Positions 37,520-48,769 of a stretch of 64,000 nucleotides of DNA are shown one piece after another (the first letter of the stretch is position 1; each line of letters opens with the position of its first letter). This DNA is from Eretmocerus hayati (Eukaryota > Arthropoda > Insecta > Hymenoptera > Aphelinidae): positions 101,155,338-101,219,337 of the forward strand of contig CM056744.1 in the NCBI GenBank assembly GCA_029851415.1. The letters run 5' to 3'. The notes below the pieces were generated by a model. It saw only the letters and a list, made by a program, of their open reading frames with translations, ran no database searches and had not been told where the DNA came from. A program made the translations under genes and the position numbers.

Positions 37520-37665
37520 TATAAGCAACTCGATCATCGAGTTAAAAAACAACTCGCTTCGAGGGACATTTTTACTCGGTCTTCGAGCAAGAATTCACTC
37601 GAAGCCGGGTTTCGACGCTGTCACTCGATTTTCGAGTCGGAAAACGACTCGCTTTATTGAGTTGA
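37520..37665. repeat. Second ACTCGA/TCGAGT cluster
   Basis: AACTCGATCATCGAGTT, AACTCGCTTCGAGGG, ACTCGGTCTTCGAGC, CACTCGAAGCC and CACTCGATTTTCGAGTCGG occur within 150 bp. Each is a small hairpin with a 4-5 bp loop, a periodic series of near-palindromes. Confidence 0.55.
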
Positions 37666-38544
37666 ATTTTACTTGAATACTTTTAGAGAGAACATTTAAT
37701 GCATGCAAACATTCCACAAAACAATTTCCAGAAATTCCATAAATTATTCGCATGTTTGCGCAGAACAAAAATAAGACCATTCACTGTTCGCAAGCCAAGA
37801 TACGGAAAACAAACAAGAGAAAATCATATGGTGTTAATGTAAACCATGCATGCATACATCATATGCGGAAAAATACCATTGCAAATTGGCTTGTTTGGCT
37901 ATGTCTGTATTCTGCGAGGCTCGAATATTACGTGAATTCAGTTTGTAAATCACGCGCTCTCGTCCGAGCTTTAATTGACAGATATATGGGAGGTTCCTCT
38001 TTTGCCTGTGGCAGTGATGACAGCTATGGGCTATATGTTTATCCATAATTATATATTCAAATATTTGGGCGTGTTCTTTCGCTTTTTCAACGGTATTTTT
38101 TCATTCGCTGCCGTGGCCGTCGCGACACGGATGCATTTTGAATATACCAGACATAGCTAGTGGAAATTATGTGATATGGTAAGCTCGCGGTCGAATGAAT
38201 CCACTGTTTCGGCTTATTTTGCAATTCGAGGAGCGCGTGATGGGAATAAAATATATCTGCACGGGACATTAATAATTGTCGGATGTATGATGAGATATGC
38301 ACGTGACTGTTATACGTTATGTATGAAATTTTATCACCCGTACGGCATGAATTGAAAAGCAGCGCAACGCGGGTGTGCCATATATTATACATTCTCGTTG
38401 CAGCGTAGCGATCATGATTGAAATCATTTCCGTATAATAGTATCGATATTCTGATGAATTAATTTGGATCGGAATAGAATATGAGGGAAAAAGGCGCATG
38501 AAATTAATATTAATTTTAGAGGGTATATAGATAGGGTATAATTT
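37666..38544. other. No gene seen
   Basis: No gene is supported; open frames at 37752-38048 and 37834-38046 are opposite-strand overlaps with no recognised domain. Confidence 0.45.
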
Positions 38545-39670
38545 AAAAAATCCAGGCACCCAACGTGCCCCCCCCCTCCCCCGAGCCCCTTTTCCCAATG
38601 GTTTTGATATATTTCGAAGCACTTTAGCAAATTTTAAGGCTTGTTTCGAGATCTTTACAATGAGTTGAGGTGAGTCCAATTTCAACGAACCAGAGCTGAG
38701 CTATCACAATTTTTTCGCGAGTTCGTGAAAGAGTGTGCTCAACATGCCCCAATCATCTAAATGGATAAAATCGTATTTATCTCGAAGCAACCACAATAAA
38801 CATCTTGCATTTTTCTGCCCCCCCCCCCCCCCTCAAGTGAGGATTGTGCATTTCAGAGCAATTTCAGTTGAACATTGTGCAATTTGAGGAAAAATTCTCA
38901 AAAATTTCCCCATTTTGAGCGAAATCTTCCCAAGTCGAGTGGCTTTAAAATGGCTTCAAGTGGTTGAGCTCCAAATGAGGTTATGACACACGTCTCGTTA
39001 CGCTCCGTGCTATTAACATAGCAGAGTCCAAGCTTTGATTCATCTGATGGACCAACTGTTCAGAGGCATATCATAATTCATATAGCGATTGACTTGAATG
39101 CTAGACTAATACCTTAAAAGAGTCAGATCGTTCTCTGATCTCGAGAAAATAGATTATTTTATCTAGTTATTGACAGTGAAACAATCAGTTTCCCGAAGAC
39201 CTGGGAACGATTGCACCCTTTCTAAGTATCTGTCTTGTATTCAGGTTAATCGCCATATGAATTATGATAAGCCTCTGAACAGTTGGCCCATCAGGCGAAT
39301 AAGACTTTGGATTCTCCTATGCTCATAGCATGGGGCATACCGAAACGTGCGTCGGTATGACGTCATTAGGGGCTCGATTACTTGAAGCCATTGTGAAGCC
39401 GATCGACTTTGGAGCAATTTGTTCAAGATGGGAAAATGTTTTCTCAAATTGCACCATGTCCAACTGGAATTGCTCTAAAATACACAACCTTTACTTGAAT
39501 GGGTCAGAAAAAATGCAAGATGCCTATTGAAGCTTTGACATCGGACCAAATCACTATTTTCGGTTAATTTTGACGCGATAAACACGATAAGTGGTGAAAA
39601 AAGTCGCACTGCAAAAACTTTCGAAGTAACCGCATGAGAGCATGTTGGGTACATTTAGAAGTTGACCTCA
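38545..39670 (-). mobile_element. GTACCCAAC-family MITE, degenerate copy with long central palindrome
   Basis: The left end has GCACCCAACGTGCCCC (38556 on) and the right end CATGTTGGGTACATTTAG (39641-39658). Both are degraded versions of the ends at 57530 and 41898. Text near 38632-38660 matches the other copies on the opposite strand, hence the minus call. The centre is a foldback: about 38790-39105 pairs with 39215-39540. Examples are GGACCAACTGTTCAGAGGC (39050 on) against GCCTCTGAACAGTTGGCCC (39271 on), and ATTGTGCATTTCAGAGC near 38846 against its complement near 39470. A 15-base C run lies at 38818-38832. Confidence 0.5.
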
Positions 39671-39824
39671 TGTTTTGCAAACGATCCCGGCATTTTTCTC
39701 ATTAAATCGCTCCCAATCAAAGTTTTGCAACTCCTGATCTCGCTCCTGATGAGAACGGATTTTAAAGATCTAAAAAGAAGGAATCAAATGCGTTTCGGTC
39801 TGGAGATTGATCACACTAAGAATG

Positions 39825-39975
39825 TGAGGGTCCGAAGCTTCGACGTCTGTCACCCCGAAGCTCTCGACGTCGAAACGCGACTCCGAAGGCTTCGGCGTGA
39901 TTTTCCGTCGAATTCGGACCGATTTCACGTCGAAGAGCGATGTCGCCGAAGCTTCGGGATCTCGTGACGACGTCG
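39825..39975. repeat. GAAGCTTCG / GACGTCGA word cluster
   Basis: Within 150 bp there are repeated CGAAGCTTCG, CGAAGCTCTCGACGTCGAA, CGAAGGCTTCGG, CGTCGAAT and CACGTCGAAG words. The patch is GC- and CpG-rich relative to its surroundings and made of short overlapping palindromes. The frame across it (39662-39967) gives an arginine-rich translation of the repeat. Confidence 0.5.
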
Positions 39976-41896
39976 AAGGGATTCAGAGTGCCGACACCTG
40001 CCCCGCGTCCATGGAAGTGACCTCGTGATGAAGCCAGAGTTTGGTTTGGTGTATAAATGACTAATATTCGCTGTCAATCATAATGGAAATCTATGATACA
40101 AAAAAAAAAAAAACAAATCTCAACAATCTATTCATGAGTAGCCAATTTATATCCAACTTTCCCGGCAAACTTACTCTTAAAAACCATAGTCTACAATCCA
40201 GAAAACAGTGAAAACTAGCAAAAAACAGAGACGTCAAGCTGAACAATAAAAAGGACGTCATGGTAGGTGAAGCTTCAAGGCGCGCAAACAAAGCTCAACT
40301 ATCGTATTATCATCGTCAAGTGCGTTAATTGCAGTGGCAAGTTCTCTGACTCTACACTTCTCTAACATTGTTGCCGTTGCCACTGCTTCCTCTCATATCT
40401 CGTAAGGTTGCGTATTGTACTCTAACTGAGTTCACCTTGCCCTGAACTAAGCCCTTGATTTACAGCAACCTCCTCAAAGTAAGTAAGTAACCTCAACTTA
40501 GCAAGGGATACGGTACTCACACACGCGAAAAGACGGACGGATGTGTCGTGACTTTTGGTGAGTCGTTATACATCATCGGCCTCTAAGGAGCTTTTGCTGC
40601 TACTCTCTTTCTTATTATATCTATGATAATACCTTGAGAGAGACTTTTCTACCCCCTTCAGTGTGTGTCATATTTTTGTGAGTGAGCGGCAATGAGAGCA
40701 AGTCGATTTCTTTTCAATCAGTGTCAGGACCATGCAGATTTCTTGAGGTATTACCCTTAGTCACAGCCATGAGATATTTTCTGTTCAAAGTAGTGAGAAA
40801 TGAGAATTTACTCGAACTGGGTCGACTCGGAAGTTCTCATGATTATTCTACATTTCGGTATCATTTTTCAATTATCAAATCTCCGAAGAGAAGATTTGAA
40901 AATGTTATTGAAAGTCAGGGGATCTTTGGATCAAAGAAATCTTGAGCATAAGTCTGGTTGGATTACGTTTGGTATTTTCTCAACTTTTAAATTGGACTTT
41001 CGTTTCTCGTCTTCGAATCGATTATCTTGAATCTCCCTTACTCACTCGGAATTTTAAAAAGAATTCCTGCTAATGCCAGGAGATTTACGATGGCAAACTT
41101 TTATTGTCTGGTAATCGTTGACCTCGTTTCTAGCGAATAAGCTGAGTGACATACTTGGGTATCTACTTTGAGATTTGTGAAAATCAATATTATATATCAC
41201 AGACATGATCATGTTAGTTATTAGGAAGCTAACTATTGTTATCATAACGAATGATGATTATGAGTCAATGAGTTACAGTTTTCCTTGGATTCACACATGA
41301 TCAGGCTTCAATGTTCCACAACCATTTGATTATGTTCCAAAAATGTTCTGTATCATTTTCATCGTTAGCTGAAGCAGAAATCTAATCGAAAGAGAGCAGA
41401 TTAAAAAAAAGTGCAGCAAGCAATTTCAAGCAGTACAATTTGTGACGATAGCATTTGTGAAGGATGTGAACAACCCTGATACTCGCGTGATCAACATATA
41501 ATTACGCATATTTTGGGAATAATTAATAATTGGTCGACCGCAAAGCTGAATACATTAGCCATAGTGGCTGCGTAATATTGTGCGCTAGCCCTAATTACTG
41601 ATTGGTTCGATAGCCAGTATAGCAGCATTCAATTTCGTGAGTATACGTATAGCTTGATGTAATTAGGCCAACTTGGCCAATTTATAAAACCTGTTGGTTT
41701 GAAAATTCCATGGGTCACAATTCAGTAATGAAAATTCCAACTTGTAAGTATTTTATGAATTCCGCCCAATAGCATATTTCCGTGCGGTCCTCTTTCCGTA
41801 GTTTTTCGGGTTTCCCGTTCAAATTCCTCGTAGATTAGCAGAGAAATCCTTGTTTTCTAAAAGTATATAGTTTTGAATCGCACAACTGCACTTAAC
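39976..41896. other. No gene seen
   Basis: No supportable gene or structured repeat. Two overlapping plus-strand frames at 40682-41030 lack any recognisable domain. Confidence 0.45.
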
Positions 41897-41897
41897 A

Positions 41898-43196
41898 TGA
41901 GGTAAGTGTACCCAACATGACCCTTGTACCCAACGTGCCCTTATATGTCAATCTCAAGAGTGGGCGCTAGTTGGCATTCCCGCAAATTTTATCCATTTTT
42001 TTTTAGAATTTGCTATGTCAGGATATTGAAAAAATTAAAAATTAATCAATCAAATCGATTTGAATCGACTCCGCATAAATTCAGCGTCTTTCAAAGAATT
42101 CAAAGTGAGATTCGCATTGTTGGAGCTAAGAAACTGCGAAAAAGAATGCGTTTAGTAAGATCGGTGCCAAAATTTTTTAATTTGTCTAATCTCAACAGAT
42201 ATTAGCGCGTTCGATTTCTTGTCTTAAGATCTTCGAAATTCGGTGTTTATTAGTGTTGAAAAAGTCCGACCTGGAGCTATTTCATGTGCAAAACACGGAA
42301 ATGATTTGTAAAACAAGAAAGCTAACATTGGAGTGTACTCAGAATTACTCCCCTCCCCTCATGCCCTAATCTCGGGAGAGTGTATTAGACGACTCTTTCT
42401 TCACCACTCAAAGCGTGTTTATCCCGTCACAATAGGGGCCATTCAAAAACCATATGGTCAGCAAGGGGTGGGTGGGTGGTCGTCCAAAACACCATATTAA
42501 ACCAGATGAGGTGGGTAGGTGGTCAAGCCCAAAGCCATATGGTCAGAGCCCACCGAGAAATCTCAGTTTTCCTTCCGAATGGAACAAACAAAAGGTGAAG
42601 GTAGAAATAGATTTGATGACACCGTATCATAAATTCAGTTGAAATAAATTACGGTACATTCGATCCTCTAGGAAGTCTACATCCATCCTCTGGAAACTGC
42701 TCAATTTTCGGAGAGAAAAATTTCCGAGGACCATATGGCTTTTGAAGGGGTGGGTGGGTGGTTGAATGGAATGCCATATGAAACCATATGGGGGTGGGTG
42801 GGTGGTGAAAAATGGCCCAAAACGAGGCCATATGGTTTGTGCACCATCCCATAGGTCGAAGATGTTGTTTCGGACCGACATGAAAAGCTTCAAACGTGGT
42901 TGCACGGAGTTGAAAATGATTTTTTGCGCGTCATCGCCGATTGAAATGATTTTAAATGATGGAAGTCACGTTGGGTCCACCCTTCAGAGAACTCACGAAC
43001 ACTTTTTGCAAACACCGTAATAGTTCGGCTTTGGTTAATTGAAATTGATGAACTCATTTAGCTACTTTTAAAGGTCTTTGAACAACAAGCTTTGAAATGA
43101 GCTAAGGAACGTTGGAAATATATAGAAGTGGGCCAAAATTATTGGCAAAACGGCCTCGGGGGCGGGGGGGGGGGTCATGTTGAGTACACTTCTATA
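41898..43196 (+). mobile_element. GTACCCAAC-family MITE with a nested insertion
   Basis: The left end reads TGAGGTAAGTGTACCCAACA and the right end (GTCATGTTGAGTACACTTCT) is a degraded complement. The internal text follows the copy at 57530-58335 (CACCACTCAAAGCGTGTT near 42401 against CACCACTCAGATCGTGTT; GATTTTAAATGATGG near 42949). It is interrupted by a second repeat at about 42431-42856, which accounts for its greater length. An 11-base G run precedes the right end. Confidence 0.6.
42431..42856. mobile_element. Nested MITE with ACCATATGGT and GGGTGGGTGGT words
   Basis: It is inserted within the MITE above. The left end (GGGGCCATTCAAAAACCATA, then TGG) and the right end, as complement (TGCACAAACCATATGGCC), form imperfect inverted ends. 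Inside, the palindrome ACCATATGGT or its half recurs and GGGTGGGTGGT occurs several times. The frames 42454-42642 and 42627-42905 are products of these repeats. Confidence 0.5.
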
Positions 43197-43991
43197 CAGC
43201 AACAATAATATCGAGCAATGGTATTCTAAAAAATATCGATAGATTATGAAATCGAACATAAAATCAAAATTCAACACAAAATAAAATGCAGCGTAAGCCT
43301 TTTCAAAAGAGTGCAACTCTCGGCATACTCTCCACGACAATATACCTTTGTCGACAACCAAAAATTTCACAAACTCTAAAAATTTGTAACAAATACGAAA
43401 ACAGCAGAGGTATCAAGCTGCGTGTAACCAAACTTTCGCTCGCTCTTTTGCATCCTTGATGAGTCTCGACCAAGCTTCGCGATACATACTCGACTACCCA
43501 AAAACTCTCGAAAATATTATTGAACAGGTCGCGATCATCCGCAGCCCAGTGACCCAGAGCACAAAATACACATACACATCCAACATCAATATATACCTTC
43601 AGGCTGTTTTTTTCAATCGAGAATGCTACATGTACATATGCAGCACTCGATGAGGTCCGCTGATGTGTTTGTTTGCGCCGCGAGGGAGATATCCAAGCTC
43701 GGGGTGAGTTTTCCGCGCGGGAAAAGACGCGTCGCGCCAGATCCGATTCCAAAGTTGGCCCCAAGTTGGTGTGATCCGGATATAGATAAGTATGTACATG
43801 TGCAACGAGGGAATGAGTTAAGGTGGATAAAACTGACTCTGTCTAATAGGATCAGAATGGGGCGGGGGGTGAAATTGAATTGGGGATGCGGATGGACCTG
43901 CAAAAGATTCAACTTGAAGAGTGAGCACTGCTCTTCGATGATGCTACTGATGCTGGATACTCTAGAGAAGTCATTTTTATGTCCGATTGCG
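43197..43991. other. No gene seen
   Basis: Opposite-strand frames of 130-150 codons overlap here (43303-43764 minus, 43613-44005 minus, 43623-44033 plus). None has a recognisable domain, and they shadow one another, so I do not call a gene. Confidence 0.4.
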
Positions 43992-44043
43992 GATTTGGGG
44001 CTCATTTTTCAAGGGCTAGCCCTTGAAAAATGAGCCCCAAATC
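43992..44043. repeat. Perfect 52-bp palindrome with no spacer
   Basis: The left half starts GATTTGGGGCTCATTTTTCA and ends in GGGCT. The right half is its exact reverse complement with no spacer, centred on GGGCT|AGCCC. Symmetry stops abruptly at both sides (43991 and 44044 do not pair). It would extrude as a 26-bp hairpin. Confidence 0.9.
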
Positions 44044-44404
44044 GAGCTCGAGTGCTCTCACTCCCGTGAAAAGTTTGCTGACTCTCTCGAGAAAGGCGAC
44101 GATTTGACCAGATTATTTTCGATTGTCCCATTTGGATTTGACTTTTACTGGTGGACTTTTATCGGGATTATTTCTAAAGACATATAAAACGCTAACTTTT
44201 TATGCTGCTTCGTATTACATTAAATGGAATAGTGGAGGATAGTAAAGAACAATTCAACTTTCGTATAGCGATGAGATGTCGTTTTGATGAAAATTCGAGA
44301 GCACCATTTTTCTTGGATGTATTTCTTGCTTTTGGCTGTAATATTAACATATAAGTGCAAAATTTTGAGAATTTATAAATCTCTGCATAAAATTTAGACT
44401 TGAA

Positions 44405-44660
44405 ACTAAAATATGGCCAAAAAAGATGGACCATATCCGATGACTAATAAATGGCCAATAAATGGGCTACTTCCCAACGGATTTTGCAGTAGTCTAAAAA
44501 ATCTAGGCAAAAAGTGGGCAATACGTGATACCCCCATTTCAAGCGCGGGACTCAATTTTTTGGCTAATAATTGGCTCTGTATTGGCTTTGATATTTATTC
44601 AAAGATGTTTCTTAATATTCGTTGTACATAAATTATAACTAAAATATGGCCTTATTTCTG
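44405..44660. repeat. AAAATATGGCC-bounded repeat with TGGCCAAT words
   Basis: ACTAAAATATGGCC occurs at 44405 and again near 44638. Between them lie ATGGCCAATAAATGGGC and TTGGCTAATAATTGGCT. A similar cluster (ATATGGCCAAAT, AATGGCCAAAT, TTTTGGCCATTTTTTGGC) lies at about 46508-46672, suggesting two copies of one degenerate repeat. Confidence 0.4.
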
Positions 44661-45035
44661 GTCATCTGCTTTTCCGGAAACGGGTATTTACTAAGGTTAT
44701 CACTCGCTGTCTGTCAAACATACACTGAATTATAGCTGCACCTAAAGTCTGGACACTCAATTAGCACACTGGTATCAGCAATTTCGTCATTAATTTCTCG
44801 CGAAGGGTGCTACTGTTGTTACGTATGTGTCACTTATACATTTATGGAAGGCGAATACACCACACTGATATCACATGCAGCAACGCCTCGGAACTGCTTC
44901 GATCCAGCTTCTCACGCGTGGCATAGCGTCTCCATTCCCACAGCACCATAATCGGCAGATTTTTTTCACCTCGCGAACACCATCCCCTCGATAAATAACG
45001 ATCAACACCCACTGATGAACTCGCGAGACGCGGCG
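44661..45035. other. No gene seen
   Basis: It contains CACTGAATTATAGCTGCACC then AAAGTCTGGACACT near 44724-44757, which resembles a Tc1/mariner-type terminus, but no inverted partner is found. The minus frame 44842-45207 has no recognised domain. Confidence 0.35.
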
Positions 45036-45972
45036 GGCAAGATGCAACTGCGCAAGTGGTCAGAAAAATGTTATGAACTGCGCAAGGATTAACCGCGGCC
45101 GGCGTCATTAACTGCGCAAATGCTTTCGCGGAAGAGCCAACTCTTAACCCCCTTACCTGACACGGTATAAATTTTATGTACCCCGCGTTGCGGGTTCCTT
45201 TGGTCAAGGCAGATAGCTATCGGACTGAGTTCTATTATCGGCCTGCGACTTTCAAACACTGTGGAATTATACCCTGAGGGCGATGTCTGCCCGAAGATCG
45301 ACAGTATTCAGTAAAAGTTGATGATGCATTTGTCGATGATTCGATATCAACCATCACTCCAAATCTTTTCGGGTTCTCTGATTACTTATATGCTCAAAAA
45401 GTACATTCGAAACGATGCACAATGTCCTCCTTAAATGTGGGTGGCACAACTCAACATTCGCGGCCAAACAACGAATGCAAGTGAGTCATTCCATGCCCAC
45501 TTCGCCGAATGTTTTAATGGTGTCTATCCCAACATATTCACATTTATCGATGTTTTAAAAAGTCTTCAGGAAGAAATGACTATCAAGACAGGGAGCGAAT
45601 GAATACGAGCGTTTTTTATTAAAAATTTTGATTGTTTTTGACGCAAAATTAATATATAAGAAGAATCCATTCAACTTACAACTAGAAGTGATTATAAATA
45701 GATCAAGGATATATGTACACATACAGCCGAGATCCTCTATTATTTTATCCATTACGATATTTGATTTTCCAATCAAGCATATCTTCTCGTCAATATTTTA
45801 GTGTATTGTCACGCAAGGAACTCGCAGGGCTTAGCCACGAACTCAGGTAAGAATTTCCAAGAATCGCACTTGCGCAGTTAACAATGAGACCCTGGATTAA
45901 AACTTGCGCAGTCCACTCTCTCTACCGGGCTTAAGGATTTGACCACTTGCGCAGTTGGGGGATGCCCGACGC
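45036..45972. mobile_element. Inverted-arm element with AACTGCGCAA arrays
   Basis: Each arm carries three copies of a ten-base word. In the left arm AACTGCGCAA lies at 45046, 45076 and 45110. In the right arm its complement lies at 45870 and 45947, with a one-base variant at 45904. The order and context mirror each other: the outermost copy is followed by GTGGTCA, and GGGCA plus a CGCGGCGG-type GC-rich word lies outside in both arms. About 700 bp of unrelated AT-rich DNA separates the arms. Subterminal transposase-binding arrays look like this in several DNA transposons, but no end or target duplication could be fixed. Confidence 0.5.
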
Positions 45973-48769
45973 GGCGGTTTGCATTCACGTCGACCGTATT
46001 GATGATGCCAGCTGACGACAAATACTGGCCGCCATTATACGAGGTTAGTCACAGCAAACATCGAGTCTAAAAATTTAAGCCAAATTTTGCCCATAATCTG
46101 ACCTGTCCGAAATGGTTAAATAATGGACTTCTTTTTTGCGCTTGAACGGTTTGACTCCGATCGACAGGTGGCGCCGTGACAGGATTCGCTTACCCACTCT
46201 AGTTTTAGCAGCCTTCAGCTTAGACCACGAGCCTGGACTTCTCCTCCGCGTGCCGGTCCCTGTGGGAAACCCAACACATCTTTTGCAAATGATGATAATG
46301 GTTATGACCCGATCATCCCAATACTTTTGCTCGAGCACATGAGCTTTTTCCACGATTTATTAGTATTGAAAATAATATATCTAACTAATTCTCTACTCGT
46401 CGCTATCAATTGAATCCCTCAAATTTATGACATGATCTGACCCATAATATGCCCAAATTTGGTCTAGATAAATTTAGGCCACGACACTTTGTTCCCCGGT
46501 TTGCTAAAAAATATGGCCAAATATTAGATAAAAAATGGCCAAATAGACTCACTCTATAAATTGTCAATTTATGGCGGAAATATCGTTTCATCCTCGGGTA
46601 AAATATGGACAAATTTTTTGGCCATTTTTTGGCTATAGAAAAATTCATATGGCCAATTTTTAGCCATAAATGAAAGTGGATTTCTACCAGGGTAGGTGAG
46701 ACTGAATTTATAAAAGTAACGCGTAGTAACTTAATAGTGATTTGCATTGGTGGTTTATTGGCACACGCCTTTTTGCAATTACCAAACTTTTGCATTTACC
46801 AAACTTCGCAACTTTGCATTCATAGAATCGATAATGCTTTTTCTCGCGCGATTGTAATGAGGCACACATTCTAGAAAGGACTTGCAAGTTCAATAAGATC
46901 GACCGTACATTTATTCAAGTCGTGATCCAAGTTTTCCAAGATTCTGGGGCTTGAAAAATTTTTTCCGTACTTTGATAAAAATGATAAACATCAACAATCA
47001 TACATCGTTGCCATTGCTTTATAATCAAAATTTCGAATCTTTTCTCGATGAAAATCATCATCAATCACAACGCACACAGTTCGAATTGTTTGGTCGAGTG
47101 TTCGGTGTATCGATTCAGTACAAGTGCCAGTTCGAGAAATAATTTCAAAAATCCAATATCTCAATATCTCGAATCTTTTCCAGTGAAATAAATACACGCA
47201 CGAAATTAATTTCATGCCGAAACTGAACTCTTGAAGCTTGTCGAGTGGTCGACACGACGACAAAGCATCAGCAGAGAACCGAAAAAACAGTCCATATCGC
47301 GCTCGCGAATCAGAGGGCGCCAATCTCTTGGACAATTCAAACACAATAATTAACGTGCAAATCGACACTCTTCCCCTCTCACCCCCCCCCCCCCCCTCAA
47401 ATAGCACACACACATAGGTGCATTTCTACTCTCGACCAACAATCTATATATCTAAACTCATTGTGTTGTCGTATCGCTCGCTCGCGTCATCGGGAGCTCA
47501 TTTTAATCAAGATTCTCTCAAATACCGAATATATCGCCACCGTGCGAGTACCTCTTGATCGGTTAGAATCGCCGTGCATAAGCCTTTTAATATCGTGCGT
47601 AATTTCCGCAGTAGCTATACGTCAAATACCACTCACATTTATTTGTAGAACAAAGGATTGCACAGATCGCCTAAAGTATGTGTCTATAGTCCCAAAAAGC
47701 TTCGATTGATCTAAATGAGCTTCATCGACGAGCTTTTTTCAACTAAATAGACTGGATATTGGATTTTTTATTTTTTGTTTCAGATGTGTAAAATCGACGC
47801 ACGCACCTAACATTTATCTGAACATTTTATATGATTAGGAATGATAAGAAGGAGGTGATGGAACAGTGTATAGGGTTAAATTGAATGAAGCAAAGGTGAA
47901 AATTGTAAGCTTCTAGAAGTGACAAAATTCACTTATAAACGACATCATCAAACGGAGAGAGTTATGGTACTTTAAGACGTTATAGCGAAGGAAGCGAGAA
48001 ATTAATCGCTGAGACGACGACGACGACGAAGACGAGATCAATAGTGAATGCAGAGAGTGACGAGGCTGAGAAGATGCTCTTCTCTCTCAAAGAGCGGTAT
48101 AGAATCTTACTTTAAACAAACGTGTCAAGCCGAACGTTCCGCAAAGTCAAGACCTGGTTGATTGATACGAGAAGTTTGCGATTTCTTGATTCTCGCAGCT
48201 CGTTGGGATAAGATATATATATATATATATATATATCTATATACCTACATCTAAAAGAGATACCTTGAGCGTGCGAGATTTTTGGAGAAGAGAAGAGGAG
48301 ATGCGACGAGTGAAGCTGAAGAGGAATGAGGAAAACTTTTCGTTGGGAGGTTATAGAGGTATTTTGACCCCCGCCCCGAAGTTTCATTTATCAGAACTTC
48401 TTCCGCGTGTCTGAATGATTTTCATCGGAAGAAAGTTTTGGGAGGAGTTGGATATATGTCTATGCTTGAATATACTCTGAAAAACTCGCTGAAAATAACG
48501 CTGAGGAGTTTGCCGGATAAAGTGAATTGGAATATTTTGGGTTGATACTTCGGCAATGACCAAGAAAACAGTGTGAATTCTTGAATTGATCAAAAAATAT
48601 ATTTTATGTAGGGTTCACATCAACTTGAAACTATCAAGTACTCATTAAAACTGATAAGGAGGCTGAAATGGTGACTTTTGTTTTTTGTACACAATTTTTT
48701 TGATCTCCAACGGAGAAAACGTCAGGAAAGGCATTTCCTCCGTTTGCAGCAAGAAAATACCATACCATA
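45973..48769. other. No gene seen; microsatellites
   Basis: No supportable gene. It contains the second TGGCCAAAT cluster (46508-46672), a 15-base C run (47382-47396), a GAC repeat near 48014-48030 and an AT repeat at about 48211-48234. The minus frame 46406-46795 is driven by the repeat cluster. Confidence 0.5.

Noticed and set aside
43303..44033. Three overlapping frames of 130-153 codons
   Set aside because: They are opposite-strand shadows of one another without recognisable motifs; the palindrome at 43992 contributes to two of them.
44724..44757. Tc1/mariner terminus (CACCTAAAGTCTGGACAC)
   Set aside because: The word resembles such ends but no inverted partner or TA-bounded element was found, so no element is called.
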